From: Carposina sasakii
Lineage: Eukaryota > Arthropoda > Insecta > Lepidoptera > Carposinidae
Direction of reading: 5' to 3'
NCBI GenBank assembly: GCA_014607495.2
Contig: CP053156.1
Location: 5,518,001-5,582,000, forward strand
Length of the DNA: 64,000 nt
How positions within the stretch are numbered: the stretch's first letter is position 1; each line of letters starts with the position of its first letter. The notes below the pieces were generated by a model. It was not told the DNA's origin, did not search any database, and worked only from the letters and a program-made list of their open reading frames with translations. Below are positions 35,006 to 46,037 of the stretch, one piece after another. A program made the position numbers and the translations under genes.

Positions 35006-35225
35006 CTGGAATTTTTAGACATAAAAATGTGATAAACAGTCAGTATATATTGTTCGATGTTTGAGTGTCTAATATACAATATTATCAAGAGGGAAAGTGG
35101 CATTTATTGAAGAACATTCATAAATACAGATACCTAATATATGCATCTTCTAACGCTTAGTAAAAATTATTTGCTTGAAGAAAAATTTTACCCCTCTCAC
35201 GAAAAGTATCACTCTCAAGACCAAG

Positions 35226-35370
35226 GGCCGATTTTTCCAAACGTCAGATATCCTATCAGAAGAATAAAGTTGATGCTGTCTTTCTCTAAAACTTGATTAG
35301 GATAGAGACAGCTTCAACTGTATTCATCTGATAGACTATATGACGATTGGAAAAATAAAACCTAAGAGGA
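35226..35370. repeat. AGGGCCGATTTT-family MITE
   Basis: AGGGCCGATTTTTCCAAACG at the left faces CGATTGGAAAAATAAAACCT at the right; the inner part shares AAGTTGATGCTGTCTTTCTC with 43581-43756. Confidence 0.6.
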
Positions 35371-35964
35371 AACTAATGATATCTTTAGTAGCCTCTGCTC
35401 GAAAAACATAACCCTGCCTCTGGCGTAGTCGGGTAAATGGGAGTAATGGGGCCGATCCCTAAGTTATGGTAGAATTTGCCGATCTCCATTATTAGGATAT
35501 ACCGTATTGATCACAGAGTATAAAGCATGATGTGAATTAGACAGACACTACAATAGTAAACAGCTGTGTCGTCACACGCCCTCAGTCGAGTAATAAACGC
35601 GTACCATTTGACTCAATAGTCAATGACCCTCCCTTCTGACTCACTCTTTGAAATACCTTCGCCCAACAGCCATTTTTTCCACTAATTAACCTGACACAAG
35701 TCTGACACTGAAAAATTACTAATAAACTTATGTCACATAGTAACAATTTCAGTTTTAACCACTTTCATAAGAAAGACAATCCCAAAACTCGTAAACATTG
35801 TCTTTTAATATAACTAAAATCCATCAGCGAAATTTCAGTGAAAAATTAAATGATTTATTAGTCTTTAGCGTGTTCAAGGAATATTAAAAGGGGTGAATAT
35901 TAAACCTGAACGGATTGAAAATAGATTCAGAACTTTAAACTTTATACCCCAATTCAATGTCGCC

Positions 35965-36165
35965 TGTGCTGATGCAGGGCTTCACTAGAATACATCAGCT
36001 GCATCTTCTTCTTCTTTCTTTTCCTTCTGTGCATGTCAGAGTCGACAAAGGACCTCAGGAGCGTACCTACCTTCAGGCGATAATTTGTCACTGATCTACA
36101 TCTGGCCCGCTAATGCTAGCATGGCTGCAAGATCTCTTATATATGTATGTATATGTACCTATGTA
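35965..36165 (+). repeat. TATG-tailed SINE-like repeat
   Basis: GATGCAGGGCTTCACTAGAA, TACATCAGCTGCATCTTC, GTCGACAAAGGACCTCAGGA and AGGCGATAATTTGTCACTGA, ending in TATATGTATGTATATG. Confidence 0.65.
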
Positions 36166-36814
36166 TATTATGTATGAAAAATATTAATTATGACAAAATT
36201 CAAGGAAAAGTTGAATGACACGCGACATGCACGTTGCATCGATCGAGGGGTTTCCGACTCTTTGTCTGCTAAACCATAAGCGGTGAATTAATGCACTTAA
36301 TTATTATTTCAATTTATTATGAAAATAGCTTGACAAGTTTATTGTATGTTGTGAACACAGTATGGACATGACATTTTTAACTAAAATATTATAGAGTTTC
36401 TATCAGAAGATAATTTTCATGGCCACTGTTACTTGAAGTGTACTCGTAGGTTATGGTAAAAAGTCTTTTATGTTTAACGAGAGTAATATCTACTAAAAAA
36501 TATCTCGACCAACATTAAAATCCTGCAAAAAGTCGGAAAAGTGATTCTAATGCTCTTACCAATTCATCATTGTCGTAAAAACATTGATAAATGTGAAAAA
36601 CCAGATAAATGAATTGAAGTGATAGGTACGCTGAAAAGGGAACGAAGAACTGAACAGGGAATAAAATGCTCGTTATATAAATGATCTTTAGGTAGCTATT
36701 TCAGCGTTTTCCAAAATAATATTTTAATAACTGGTAAAAAGAATAACGAAGTTTACGAAGTCGCAAACGAAAAGTTATTACAACATGATAACACAATTTT
36801 AAAGTTTATCTTAC

Positions 36815-36967
36815 ATTTTCCACACTTGTCCACATGGTTAGTAACAGGCACGTCGGGATGGCAGCGACACGTCTTCTGGACATCATCGCAGATGGAGTCC
36901 GGGAAGCCGCAGTCCATGACCGTGGAGCAGGGATCCCCGTACATCATGTTACCGCGCTTTGATGGAT
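36815..36967 (-). CDS. EB-like gene, exon 2 (first six-cysteine module)
   Basis: Acceptor TTCTTGCAG and donor AAAAT|GTAAGATAA bound 153 nt, phase 1 at both ends. The translation is DPSKRGNMMYGDPCSTVMDC, then GFPDSICDDVQKTCRCHPDV and PVTNHVDKCGK. The six cysteines follow C-x5-C-x6-C-x6-C-x-C-x12-C. This resembles EB modules and matches the module in exon 3. The codon use is GC-richer than the flanking DNA, which supports a real exon. It is secreted or lumenal by context. Confidence 0.82.
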
Positions 36968-37454
36968 CTGCAAGAAGGAAAACGTCACAATTTGTAAATA
37001 GTGGAACTTGGTTACTCCTTGACTGAGTATGCTAAGGAGCAGTCAGGCTCATGTAAAGAAAATAAATTTAGGGAAAGTAATAAAAGAGTTTTGAGGTTAT
37101 ATAGATATTAATAATAAATGACCTAAGGAATTTAAATAATCAGGGACGAGGACTACAAACGGAACGTTAGCTTTGAAGCACCGCAAAGTTACAATAAAAA
37201 AAATCGTTGTCGTGGAGAATATTCAGACGAACCGTTATTAGTCGGACGGCGGCGTCGCGCGTCGGTTCAATTAAGGTTATGACTCTGTATCAGCTCTGTA
37301 TCAATAAATTTCTTTTATGTTCATATTTTTTAAATAAGTTGTCACTAAGCTATATGCAAGGTTTGAATCTGGCAAGCTAGCTATAAAACACGTATAAAAT
37401 CCTTAGAAATATTAGTTTCTATTTCTATGCTCTGAGACTTAAAAAAAGCATAAC

Positions 37455-37650
37455 ACTACAGTGCTGCTTCTCTTCCCGGGCATACTGTACAAGTCAGTAG
37501 AGGGACAGGAGGGTCTTGGTGTTTTGTAGGCCATGGGCTGACCCCTGTCACTACTAACCGAACTTGTACATCTCAACTATACCCTCAAAATTGGTCAGAA
37601 GTGGCACCATGTGGTTCTATCGGCCCTTGGTGCTCTGCCTACCCCGTAAG
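37455..37650 (+). repeat. ATGT-tailed SINE/LINE repeat, longer copy lacking tail
   Basis: GCTTCTCTTCCCGGGCATAC, TGTACAAGTCAGTAGAGGGA, AACCGAACTTGTACATCTCA, to TGCTCTGCCTACCCCGTAAG. The ATGT tail is lost. Confidence 0.65.
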
Positions 37651-37868
37651 TTTCCCAATAAACTAAATTGTGATCTGAAAAAATAATGGAAAAACTACAG
37701 TTAGCTAAACTTTACTAAATGCGAATTAAAAGATATTTAGTAATGAAAGTATAAGATAGTTAAAGAAATATAACTAAACTAATAATTGCCTTCATCTAAT
37801 TATTTAAAAATAAATTACATAAGATCATCAAGATATATTGTACCTATAGGTATATCTACATCAATACA

Positions 37869-38193
37869 TCTATGCATATAATAAAAATGTTACGGATCGC
37901 GGTCTGTACATGGAAGATATATAAGAAAAAATATTATAAAATACCTTTATCAACGCAATACATAAAACAATGATTTTTGGAATTTTTGTCTGTTTGTCTG
38001 TCTATGTGTTTGTGCACGCTATTCTCAGAAACGGCTGAACCGATTTCGATGCAGTTTTCAGGAATATATTGTGACAGGTCCCACTTAACGTATAGGCTAC
38101 TTTTTATCCCGGGAAAATGTTTTTATCCCGGATAATTTCGATATTTTTTTTTTTTCTGTAGTCAACGCGGACGGAGTCGCGGGCGTCCACTAG
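37869..38193 (+). mobile_element. Complete non-autonomous Helitron, 325 bp
   Basis: A|TCTATGCATATAATAAAAAT start and GCGGGCGTCCACTAG|T end, sister copy of 26227-26545. A central TTTTTATCCCGGGAAAATG block and the terminal hairpin are preserved. Not coding. Confidence 0.75.
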
Positions 38194-38314
38194 TAAAAAG
38201 TAAAGTTACTCTTCTATCTTCGGGCCAATTGTATCACCAGTAGTTAAGCTTGCTATTATTATTTAATAATTAAGCTTGGTTATTATTTATATATTAATCA
38301 AGTTATTTATATAT

Positions 38315-38623
38315 AAGGTCTATCCAAAATTATTGATTATCTTTTGACACGAAACTAGGTAGGTAACAAGAAACAAATTCCACTGTGGGACCAACTCCGA
38401 AATATTAAAAAAAAATCAGCTGTTACATATAATCTCGAATAATTACTGCACTGAAATGTATGGAACAGCTGATTTTTTTTTTCAATATTTCGGAGTTGGT
38501 CCCATAGTATAGTCCCATAAAGCGTAAGCCTATTTAATATTTAAAAAAATAGTGAAAGTTGATTCTTTTTACCTACCTAGTTTCGTATCAAAAGATAATC
38601 ACTAATTATTTTAAATAGACCTT
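38315..38623. mobile_element. Foldback MITE, AAGGTCTAT family
   Basis: The outer inverted ends are AAGGTCTATCC.../...ATAGACCTT with inner matches TTATCTTTTGACACGAAACT and AGTTTCGTATCAAAAGATAA. An inner palindrome pairs ACCAACTCCGAAATATT with AATATTTCGGAGTTGGT. TATA flanks both sides. Confidence 0.8.
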
Positions 38624-40052
38624 ATATTAGTCAATTATTTTGTTATTACCAATATTAATTAAATCATCTTTGAAACTAAGTCTTAGTATATTTTTGCAGA
38701 AAACAACGGAGCCTTATTCAAATGCATTGTTCATGATGCTGAACTTCAGTAGGTACTTCCCTGTCAGTAAAACATTCATGACATTAACACAGTAGGCCAA
38801 GATTAAAGTGAATAAGTTAGTTTACGGCTTAACTTGAATTGAAAATTTATAATGGAAGCTTTAGCTTTTCGCACCTCGAGAATCTAGAGTTAATTTAGAT
38901 ACCTACTACTAAACTAAATTTCGTGACTCATGAAAATTAAAATGTACAAAGACGTAAGTAAGTTCGATTCCAGTCATGGGCTCCTACCACTGAATTTGTT
39001 ACATATACAGATTATAATATTCTAAAATTGTCACTTAGCTATACCCCAGAAGAGTTGGCGTCTGGCAGGAAGCTGATGGTACAATAGACGTCAAATCCGT
39101 GGCAATATTAGTTTTTAAAATACCATATTGCGCCGACCCTTTAAATAAGATAATAGGGCAGGAAGATGATATATTTTCCAGAGGTGTCCTTCACCAAAGT
39201 TTTAGCTTGCCATTAAATTCTATTCAGATCTATTTAGCCATATAATCGTTAGAGACACAAGCCAATGTAGTTACTTGGCGCAGTTATTATGCATTGCATT
39301 TTTAAGTGCCGGTACGACATTTTAAATTTACGACTATTTTATAGTGTTACGTTCATGTTTTGAAAAAGGTTATTTGTGTAATTTTGCTTTTATGCGTGTT
39401 TTATTTTTGTTAATACATTGAGATTGTGTTCAGTTTATGAATTGAATGAAGCACATTCAGAATGGAAGAAAATCGAAAGTGACATAATTCAACTTACATG
39501 GATTTTCACGGATGGTACAGATATAACATATGCAGATAGATAGGTACTGAGTTGATGAGGTTAAACGTGACTTCGTAATCCTATAGTTCGAGCTACCACG
39601 TTTCGGAAATACAGCCTTATATCAAGTTATATTTGTATTATACAAACTTGAAATACCTAACAAAATCAGTCATGACGACAAGGTCACGGATAGAACATCA
39701 TTATGGTCGATTCTGAACGTCATCGCACTTAAGCGTAAACTTAATCTTAGTCAGGTCTATCCTTCTCCGTTCTTAACATAAGTAGCTGAGAGAAAAACGG
39801 ACAGGCAGGACTAAATACGTTTAGGTTTAAGAGTGACTGCTGGAATCGACGTTTTTCTTATAAAATTTATGACCGCGTAAATCCACAAATGACTTGTTTG
39901 TTATAGAACCTAATGCAGGTCATATAATTGTCATCTCAACGGAAGTTGGACGTGGGCCAAAAATATTGGGCTGAGGACGAAAGTCTAGCCGTTGAAGGAC
40001 AGAAGGTACCTAATAATGTTTATAGTAGGTAATGTACCTACTCTTATCCATA

Positions 40053-40200
40053 CTAATATAATAATTGGGAAAGTGTGTGTGTCTGTTTGTCCGTCTTTCA
40101 CGGTAAGACGGAGCGACGAATTGACGTGATTTTTTAATGGAGTTGGAGGGATGTAGAGTAACATTGGGTACTTTTTGTCTTTTTCTAACCCCCTATTTTA
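40053..40200 (+). mobile_element. Helitron-like element, 5' part
   Basis: TCCATACTAATATAATAATT, GGGAAAGTGTGTGTGTCTG and GACGGAGCGACGAATTGACG are blocks of a common lepidopteran Helitron-like family. The CTAG end is missing. Confidence 0.5.
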
Positions 40201-40534
40201 GGAAAGTGGTTAGGTGGAACTTTGTATGGAAAGTTGTAGCTATGTACTGCAATGTATCGAAGCGAAGTGAACAGTAGTGAATTATAAATAAGGATGTAAA
40301 GGAAAAGACCTAAGATATAGTAGTAGTGATAGATGGTACAACTTATTCCGGAAATACTTTTGACCGTTTTGACCCCTTCAACCTTCGAAATTGTCAAAAT
40401 TTGACAAAGTTGAGAATTGCTGTGTCATAAAACGTTCGTATTACTAATATATAAGCGTAGAGTAATACACGACACACTGAAAAATAGTAATAAAATAACG
40501 AACAAATTTTATTTGAATATCTAAGGGTATAATC

Positions 40535-40666
40535 GTTTGATCAGTAGTTAACAGTTAGTTTAAAACGTCTGCCAAGATATTAGCATTTTTGACCTATTTT
40601 GACTAATAGTTAACTTAACTACAGACAAAAAAACACCTTTGTAAAAAGTTTTACTACTGATCAAAC
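40535..40666. mobile_element. Foldback MITE, GTTTGATCAGTAG family
   Basis: GTTTGATCAGTAGTTAACAG at the left and TTTTACTACTGATCAAAC at the right. A second, interrupted copy spans about 54940-55340. Confidence 0.65.
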
Positions 40667-40810
40667 AATAAAACCAAGGCACTCAAATTATTATAATAGA
40701 TTATTGCTAACTGAAATTCTCCGGCATTGAGAATAGTATTGCATGACCCCAACCAGTATTTCACACGGTTTGCAACAGTGCAGCGGCACGACATCACGTG
40801 ATGACAGATA

Positions 40811-40938
40811 AAGCCTCGACCACACCGGATGCGTATGCGTACCTCTGAGTTGTAATGTATGGAACTGTATAAGACAGGATACACCGCTTGACATCTACGC
40901 TTACGTCTACGCATACGCATCCCGTGTGCTCGAGACTT
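40811..40938. mobile_element. Foldback MITE, CACACCGGATGCG family (short copy)
   Basis: AAGCCTCGACCACACCGGAT, GCGTATGCG...CGCATACGC and ATCCCGTGTGCTCGAGACTT are inverted. Same family as 6030-6226, but shorter. Confidence 0.7.
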
Positions 40939-40986
40939 AAACGTCGCTATAGAATAATAGCTTTTCTCTAAGCACATTTGAGTATA

Positions 40987-41060
40987 GGGGGCGATTCCGC
41001 AAAAAAAAATCCGTTTCGGCTTCGTTCCAATTCCGACAGACTTTTTGAGAATTGTCCCCT
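40987..41060. repeat. GGGGGCAATTCTCG-family MITE, short copy
   Basis: AGGGGGCGATTCCGC at the left faces GAGAATTGTCCCCT at the right, with TTTCGGCTTCGTTCCAATTC inside. Longer copy at 43930-44480. Confidence 0.6.
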
Positions 41061-41099
41061 TGATGTAGGGCTGATGCTAGCGGGCACGATAGCCTTGAA

Positions 41100-41445
41100 A
41101 AATTGGTCATTGACGGCAATATCTCCCGTATTGACAATATAGTCCGTAAATCACACTACATTCACCCGCTGCCCAGCATGGTGCATATGAACCCCCCTAT
41201 GGCGCCTATGTCTAGCAGTAGTGATATAATAATAATAAGTTTATTTTCATAAAGTCACGTGAGTAGGTACATATAGTATGTGATTATGAGACATGTTACA
41301 ATAAATAGAGCCTAATTATGTACATTAACAAATGGACCCGGTGTCTAAGCTAGGGTACCCTGTGTTATAGACACCAGCTTTGCATATTATTTCAAAAAGC
41401 TGTCTTTCGGTTTCTTATTGCAGTGGACTGCAATAAGCTAATGTG
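41100..41445 (+). repeat. RTE-tail repeat interrupted by another insertion
   Basis: GACAATATAGTCC...GCTGCCCAGCATGGTG and CCTATGTCTAGCAGTAG (to about 41223) resume at about 41402 with GCAGTGGACTGCAATAAGC. The insert between them starts TGATATAATAATAATAAG and looks like another LINE/SINE 3' end. Confidence 0.55.
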
Positions 41446-41496
41446 TGTGAACCTATATGTTAGAAAATTGTAAAGTGAGACCATCTTTGTCCTGTC

Positions 41497-41650
41497 TAAT
41501 ATTATAAAGTACTAAGTTTGTTTGTTTCTTTGTTAGATACCTCTACACGCTTTATTTACTCAACCTGAAATTTGCATACATATAGGAGGAGTATGGAGAA
41601 AGACATAGGCTACATTCAGTCCATTTGTACAAAGTTACGGGCAACAGTAA
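41497..41650 (+). mobile_element. Helitron-like element, degraded
   Basis: TCTAATATTATAAAGTACTA start, then ACCTGAAATTTGCATACATA and AAAGACATAGGCTAC. The 3' end ACGGGCAACAGTAAGTA lacks CTAG. Confidence 0.4.
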
Positions 41651-41726
41651 GTAAGTTATATTTATTTATTACGATCAGGCACACCAACATCACATATATT
41701 AAAAAGGTAGAATGATGATTATATCA

Positions 41727-41852
41727 TCATCTTCAGCCTATTGCAGCCCACTGCTGGACGTAGGCCTCCCCCAGGGCACGCCACAAGGATACTGCCACAG
41801 GGGGGTTTTGCCCATAGTCACCACGCTGGGCAGGCGGGTTGGTGACCGCAGA
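41727..41852 (-). repeat. RTE-tail SINE/LINE repeat, 3' half
   Basis: ATCATCATCTTCAGCCTATT, GCAGCCCACTGCTGGACGTA, GGCCTCCCCCAGGGCACGCC and CACGCTGGGCAGGCGGGTTG. Confidence 0.7.
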
Positions 41853-42734
41853 TGATTATATATTGTAACACAATACTGATACATGAAACTATGACTGGCG
41901 CACATAAAACATGCATTAAAATACTATACGCGCCGCTCAACAATCTATCTCGCGACAGTTAAGTGAAACAGATATCCCAAAAAAAAATTGTAGACTTTGA
42001 AGAAAAAAAGATACAACAATTTTAAAAAGAGGGGAAGGTCGCTATATCTAAATAAAGCAGCAGCATCTTTTATTGCGGTCCCTCCTCATGAATTTAAAGA
42101 GATGCATTCATAGCGTTTCACTGAGACAGGAAGACTTCTAAACATCTCGAGTTAACTGAAATAGATCTTCAAAGAAATAAAGTAATATATTTTTCGATGA
42201 GACATTTAATTAAAATATAGGTTAATGTTGTAGCATGAAATTCACTAATTTATTTAAAGGAAAAAAAATTGAGCCCGACAACTAAGACGAATCTTATAAT
42301 AAAACTTTCAAGCTCAAATGCACAAGACTTATACACAAACATAACCATCCTTCTGGCGCATTAAAAAAAATTGAACTGGGTAACTGGGTAAAAAAAATTG
42401 AAGGGTACACATTTTTGGCAGATTATTCTATCCTAAACCATTTTTATAGTAAATGAATATGGCTATCTACAGTATCAAGCTAGTTACCTACATTCGTAGC
42501 ACGTACTACGAATAGCTGCAACGAGGTAAGCCGCCGACAATATACTTTTGATACTTTGACTCAAATTACAGTTTTACGGGAATAATATTTTACGCTATGA
42601 AACGTAGCCTATGTCCTTAGTCCTTGGCCAGGCTCTACTTTAGTACATCATAAAAAATTATAAACTCTTAGCCTCGCCGCGCCGGCAGAACGTTTCGTCG
42701 ACGACACTTTTTACTGACTTATTCAAATCGTCAA

Positions 42735-42890
42735 AAGCGAGGTGGACCGTCGACCTGGCCAAGGTCGCGGGCGTCGGTTGGATGCAGGCTGCTTCCGACC
42801 GGTCGGAGTGGAGGTTGTTGGGGGAGGCCTATGTCCAACAGTGGACTTCTCAGTTCATGTATTGTATTCTTCTGTATCGCTGTTGGTCTT
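42735..42890 (+). pseudogene. RTE-type LINE reverse transcriptase C-terminal fragment
   Basis: The plus frame reads ARWTVDLAKVAGVGWMQAAS and DRSEWRLLGEAYVQQWTS. This is the conserved tail (RW-D-L-K-AG-W-AQDR-W-LGEAYVQQWT) of RTE-clade reverse transcriptases, past the catalytic domain. The fragment is 5'-truncated and has no start. It shows that the common GAGGCCTATGTCC repeat of this window is the coding 3' end of an RTE element. Confidence 0.65.
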
Positions 42891-43259
42891 CCAAAAATTG
42901 TAAAATAAAATAAACTATGTAAATAAATAAATAACTAAATGTATAGATTTGAATATTCTAGAAATGCTTAGCTACTCGTATACTCGTGAAAGGTTGGAGA
43001 CAGGCAGGCAGCGGGTTATAAAACAAACGCCAATATTCGAAAGTTCGAGGAAGTATTCGAGTTTCGAAAGAAACCATATTGCACCCACACTATAAATAAT
43101 GGAATAAGAGCAGCAAAATAATAATGATGATCAACCTTCAATGAAACGTTCCGCAGAAGAAACGTTCCACCATCGAAGAGTCCTTCGGCGAACTATTGAA
43201 AACTCTAGACTAAGGGAATATAATGTAAAGTATACAATAAAGAATAAACCTATACTTAC

Positions 43260-43410
43260 CAAAAACAGACGGCGTGGTAGACGGCTCGCCCTGCGCCCGC
43301 ACATACCGCGCGCCGAGCGCCACGAGCGCCGCGAGCGCCGCCAGCGAGCCCGCGGCGCGCCTGCGCTCGCCTCGCATGCTCACGCGCAACGTCACATGCC
43401 AGGTCGATCC
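43260..43410 (-). CDS. EB-like gene, exon with start codon and signal peptide
   Basis: Coding begins at the ATG at 43377; 43378-43410 would be 5' UTR after a good acceptor (GTTTGTTGCAG). The protein starts MRGERRRAAGSLAALAALVA, a basic N-region followed by a hydrophobic core, and VRA|QG is a likely signal peptidase site. GEPSTTPSVF follows. Donor TTTTTG|GTAAGTATA is strong and leaves phase 1, which fits exon 2. An upstream in-frame ATG in the intron (at 43419) is ruled out if the acceptor is used. The exon is about 70% GC, far above its surroundings. Confidence 0.75.
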
Positions 43411-43580
43411 CTGCAACAAACCTTATAGTGGTAGCTTTATTTGTTTAAAAACCAAACCTTTTTAAAACATAGCCTATGTAGTACACTGAGAGGTTAATGA
43501 CTTTTCTAGGAATTTGGGAAGGTTATATTTTACTGTTAAATATCATGTTTGACTTTAGAAAAGGTGTCATTGCAACACTT

Positions 43581-43756
43581 AGGGCCGATTTTACCAATGG
43601 CCAGATAGCCTACGAGTATGTGAAGGATAAAGTTGATGCTGTCTTTGTTAGGTTAAAAAGGGTAAAGTTGTTTACACTTTACACTTGTCTACTTAAACTT
43701 TATACGTGTACAAAATTTTTCAGATAAGCTATTTGACCGATGGAAAAATCGGCCCT
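43581..43756. mobile_element. AGGGCCGATTTT-family MITE, best copy
   Basis: AGGGCCGATTTTACCAATGG and CCAGATAGCC at the left face GATAAGCTATTTGACCGATG and GAAAAATCGGCCCT at the right. TTA/TAG flank both sides. The centre holds AAAGTTGATGCTGTCTTTG. Confidence 0.7.
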
Positions 43757-43929
43757 TAGTCTTGTGCCAGATCAAAAGTAATGGATGCTGGAGGAAATAA
43801 TAAAGAGAAACACACTCAAGCATTAAAAATTACTGGCAAAGAACATAAAGTACCATCATCTCTCATCCTCATCATCTCTTATCCACTATCGAGCATTAAT
43901 CTAGTTTGCAAAATACCTATAACATAGAT

Positions 43930-44480
43930 GGGGCCAATTCTCGAAAGGTCTCGAGTTGGAACGAAGCCGAAACGGAACTTTTGTAGAAGATCGGTACGAA
44001 GCAATAATTACATTACATACATACATACACATAATCACGCCTTTATCCAATACAGGGTAAACAGAGTACCAAGGGCCGATAGAACCACATGGTGCCACTT
44101 CTGACAAATTTTGAGGGTATAGTTGAGATGTACAAGTTCGGTTAGTAGTGGCAGGTGGTCAGCCCATCGACTACAAAACACCACAACCCTCTTGTCCCTC
44201 TACTGACTTGTACAGTATGCCCGGGAAGAGAAGCAGCTGTAGTATTATACGTTTTTTTTTTCACTCCCAGAGCAGCATAGAAGTTACTTTACATTGACGT
44301 AATTAGAAATATTTCAGCACGAGACAGATATTTGTTTTTATTCTGTCATACTCGCGACCGATGCGTGCTAAAATATACCTTATTACTCAAGCGGTAGATA
44401 TATATTGCTTCGCACCGCGTTTCGTTAACGGTTCGTTAGTGGTTGCGTTTCAGCTCAAAATTTTTCAAGAATTGCCCCCT
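43930..44480. mobile_element. GGGGGCAATTCTCG-family MITE with SINE inserted
   Basis: Starts GGGGCCAATTCTCGAAAGG and ends TTTTTCAAGAATTGCCCCCT, inverted. A reversed ATGT-tailed SINE sits inside at about 44005-44250. Confidence 0.6.
44005..44250 (-). repeat. ATGT-tailed SINE/LINE repeat, long copy
   Basis: (CATA)n tail, ATAATCACGCCTTTATCC, ACCAAGGGCCGATAGAACCA, CTTCTGACAAATTTTGAGGG, to TATGCCCGGGAAGAGAAGC. Inserted in the MITE at 43930-44480. Confidence 0.7.
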
Positions 44481-45221
44481 GCCTGTATCAATTAGTCAAG
44501 TCATCATGTTTCAATAATAATGCTTCTTGTTGAAATGTATTGTTTACAAAATAAACAAAAACGATTAGCTAAGTAACAATAACAAACACTTCACTAAAGT
44601 AAATATACTTCAATTAAGTGAACAAACCCAATAAAATCAAACAATGGCTCTTGTATATCGGGTTGCCGGCAAAGTTGATCGTCTCCACAATTAATTAGTA
44701 CTGTGATTTGAAGATTGTCTTCTTTTGTGTACATTTTTTGTACGCCACACAGTGTTCCGAAAATCCCGAGAAAAATAGACATGGAGAGAAACAATTCGCT
44801 AGAATCTAGAACAAACTACCTTTCAATTGTTGACAGTTTCCGAGAAAAAATTTATTAAAGTAGCCAGTTTTTGGGGGTCGAAAAATTTAAAAAAATTGTA
44901 TAGTACTTTTATGTTAGGATGCCATTAAGTAATGTAGAAGTAGATACAACTCATACGGCAATATAAGGTGGTAGAAAGATGATCTTTGTTTGAGAATGAG
45001 CCTGTCCGTAAAGTACGGTACCTACCAAGAGCAGTCTACTTAAAATAAAATCGTTTGTATATTCTTACAAAATACATGTATACAGGGCTGTTTTCGGCAA
45101 GAACACTACGATATAACGAAGGTTAGCGACATATATCATCGGTATACTATATGCCATATACATAATATATCTATTTATCTAGATGTATTGCTAGCTCACC
45201 GTACGTTGTACCTATATAATA
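44481..45221. other. Non-coding, nothing recognised
   Basis: No supportable gene or known repeat. 45080-45110 resembles a piece of the TATG-tailed SINE. Confidence 0.35.
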
Positions 45222-45592
45222 TACAGGATGATTTTTGGTCGTCAACATTCCCGAAAACTACGGAATCTTCTCATCATCACGGTCATTTTCCTCCATGGAA
45301 GCATACCGGGGAAGTGTCTGGTTTCCAAAATATTAGGGTCCAAAGTTGAGTAAATAGACTGCGTCTTTCTGCATAAATGCACATTACGCGCAGAAAGATT
45401 TTTTCACGAGAAATAATTAACATCAGTCTATGAAAAAACTAGTATAAATACTGGACACTATAAATTTCGCCCGCTCAAGTAATAAAAAAAAATTACATCG
45501 TTTTCCAGCATTTGTTTTGGCATAAACTTACTGTATTTGATCTATAGAGTACGTACCCTTCGTTAAGGGTGGCAACGAAAAAACATCCTGTA
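45222..45592. mobile_element. MITE, TACAGGATG family, complete
   Basis: TACAGGATGATTTTTGGTCG start and GAAAAAACATCCTGTA end. Internal blocks CCATGGAAGCATACCGGGGA and ATAGACTGCGTCTTTCTGCA match the other copies. Confidence 0.8.
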
Positions 45593-45754
45593 TAGTATTT
45601 AACTATAAGTATATAATTCACAAAATCAGAATATTTTGCTATACGAGTACAATCAAGATGCTGTGAAAATAAAATTTCATTTCTTCGCATAAAAAAATAA
45701 AATTTGTAAATAAATATTTAAAAAATATTAATAAAGAAAATGGGAAAAATTCTT

Positions 45755-45805
45755 CACCCGAGTGGGAATCGAACCCACGACCACTGCAAACCGTGCCAGC
45801 CGCTA
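45755..45805 (-). repeat. tRNA-derived SINE head, truncated
   Basis: Same T arm and 3' acceptor as 8935-9006, with the same AATAAAGAAAATGG-AAAAATT flank on the 3' side. The D arm and 5' acceptor are replaced at GCCAGCCGCT by AT-rich DNA. Confidence 0.65.
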
Positions 45806-46037
45806 TAATAATTTTATAAATATAAATTTATTAATAATTTTATAATATACCTATATAATATCTTGACTAAGATAAATTTATAAAAACACTTCTCCATTGA
45901 TGTGATAAATGTTAATTTAAATTTGGTTACAACAACAGACAAAGCTATCCCACAGCAAACAAAATAATTCAATCAATACCTCTGAATCTGACAGTCAATT
46001 TGCCCCTGAACGATACAAATGAATCGGATGCCTTATA

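Larger units (their letters stand above)
35006..36814 (-). other. Intron 2 of the EB-like gene
   Basis: Holds a MITE (35226) and a TATG-tailed SINE (35965). No further exon recognised. Confidence 0.5.
36968..43259 (-). other. Intron 1 of the EB-like gene (6.3 kb), repeat-rich
   Basis: Contains SINE, Helitron, RTE and MITE copies listed separately. Between them (for example 38630-39980) no gene was seen. 38985-39180 and 50690-50960 share blocks of an unclassified repeat. Confidence 0.5.
29935..43410 (-). other. Gene model: EB-like type I membrane protein, six exons
   Basis: This span joins six minus-strand exons: 43410-43260, 36967-36815, 35005-34865, 34201-34087, 32127-32043 and 30062-29935. 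Each edge has a GT donor and AG acceptor. Introns 1-3 are all phase 1, so exons 2 and 3 are symmetrical units. The product, roughly 240 residues, would have a signal peptide, two six-cysteine modules, one membrane helix and a basic Ser/Arg/Pro-rich tail. Cysteine spacing is like EB modules of invertebrate secreted and membrane proteins. Function is unknown. Exons 1-4 join cleanly; the junction of exon 4 to 5 is out of phase as drawn (see findings). Promoter and 5' UTR exons were not located. Confidence 0.75.

Noticed and set aside
40654..40977. 107-residue minus-strand ORF
   Set aside because: It lies across a foldback MITE and its CG-rich arms, without a recognisable domain.
43141..43428. 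95-residue plus-strand Arg-rich ORF
   Set aside because: It is the antisense of the GC-rich signal-peptide exon; the minus strand has the splice sites and signal sequence.
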